Assembly: GCA_039715055.1 (NCBI GenBank)
Contig: JBDLID010000040.1
Coordinates: forward strand, 1-23,792
Direction: 5' to 3'
Source of the DNA: JBDLID01 sp039715055
Lineage (GTDB): Bacteria; Desulfobacterota; Desulfobulbia; Desulfobulbales; Desulfocapsaceae
DNA length: 23,792 nt
The translations under genes and the position numbers were made by a program. Shown one piece after another: positions 23,318-23,792 of this stretch. The notes under the pieces were generated by a model. It had not been told where the DNA came from and did no database searches. It saw only the letters and a program-made list of their open reading frames with translations. Numbering within the stretch: position 1 is the first letter of the stretch; each line of letters starts with the position of its first letter.

Positions 23318-23792
23318 TTAATCGGGGCGCTCAGTACTCGGTTTATCGCCTGTTCCGGGAAGGATCGCCTTGTTGCCACCTTTTGTCTCACCGTCAATAA
23401 GTGCATCGACATCCTGATAAGCATAGATCGTCTCTGCAGCACCATGTATAGGCAGACCACCGGTGGAGGCAGAGGGGCCGTAAATGGAGTAAACCGTTCT
23501 TCCAAACAGCCTTAACAAAATTGCCTGTTCTCCACGATGATGGGCAGTATGAGCTATTCTTCTCAACATGACCCAGGCCTTTGTCCTGGTGGTATCAAAA
23601 AAGGCAACCTCTTCTTCCCACCAGGCAGCATCTTTTTCCCGTAGCTCTTTTAAACGATTCTCGGAATCCAGCCCATATTGTTTTATAAACTCGATACGGG
23701 TTTCCTCGGAAGGGAGTGGTGGCGCACCAACATCAATACCAAGCATTTCGCAAAACCACTTATTTTCTCCCATGCACTGGTGGATCATATGC
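23318..23792 (-). CDS. DinB-superfamily protein (5' end outside the window)
   Basis: The frame is open at the right edge, with a His codon before the apparent ATG 23788, so the N-terminus is missing. About 158 codons are visible. Family features are HMIHQCMGENKWF, a His in the first helix of the bundle, and AHTAHHRGEQAILLRLFGR, the HxxxH-type helix that completes the three-His metal site. DinB proteins include mycothiol- and bacillithiol-dependent transferases as well as many uncharacterised members. It lies 27 bases before the BioF2-like gene. The tail from about residue 125 is variable and polar. Confidence 0.75.
   Translation of the reverse strand, partial: HMIHQCMGENKWFCEMLGIDVGAPPLPSEETRIEFIKQYGLDSENRLKELREKDAAWWEEEVAFFDTTRTKAWVMLRRIAHTAHHRGEQAILLRLFGRTVYSIYGPSASTGGLPIHGAAETIYAYQDVDALIDGETKGGNKAILPGTGDKPSTERPD

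Noticed and set aside
1..23792. CRISPR arrays, tRNA or rRNA genes, intact insertion sequences
   Set aside because: No regularly spaced repeats, no cloverleaf-like sequences and no transposase frame were seen on reading both strands.

Overview
The window looks like a chromosomal segment of a Gram-negative anaerobe, most likely a Desulfobacterota member near Desulfobulbales. This is inferred from the gene mix: a corrinoid protein with a UroD/MtaA-type methyltransferase homologue, Lar nickel-cofactor genes, mnmH, many histidine kinases, HDOD proteins and an outer-membrane barrel. No rRNA, tRNA, CRISPR array or intact transposase was seen.

Layout. 1-2539 (minus): an FAD glycerol-3-phosphate dehydrogenase-like gene overlaps a glycosyltransferase that runs off the left edge. 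2714-3793 (plus): mnmH. 4144-6363 (plus): a membrane hybrid histidine kinase. 11286-6450 (minus): a four-gene unit of B12-binding corrinoid protein, UroD/MtaA-like protein, DUF1638-like/GAF histidine kinase and receiver-kinase. 11287-11747: a non-coding stretch with a 152-bp MITE-like element flanked by 7-bp direct repeats. 11748-12856 (plus): three small genes (membrane, coiled-coil and exported proteins), the last two behind a good sigma70-like promoter. 12813-14660: shikimate kinase (minus), then arfB and a YprB-type exonuclease (plus). 17737-14670 (minus): HDOD protein, metallo-beta-lactamase-fold hydrolase and EAL-HDOD protein. 17974-18651 (plus): an outer-membrane barrel. 23792-18807 (minus): DinB (cut by the right edge), BioF2/FemAB-like acyltransferase, MshA-like glycosyltransferase, PIG-L deacetylase, LarB and a LarC reduced to its first domain.

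Two systems deserve attention. In the first, a corrinoid protein and a UroD/MtaA-like partner with altered zinc-ligand motifs are translationally linked to a cytoplasmic kinase whose N-terminus resembles DUF1638, followed by a receiver-kinase. This may be a corrinoid or methyl-transfer state sensor rather than a catabolic methyltransferase. In the second, a DinB / BioF2-like / MshA-like / PIG-L block has the gene logic of glycosyl low-molecular-weight thiol synthesis but without a recognisable cysteine ligase. It is followed by larB and a short larC. Both functional readings are inferences; family assignments rest on motifs read by eye.
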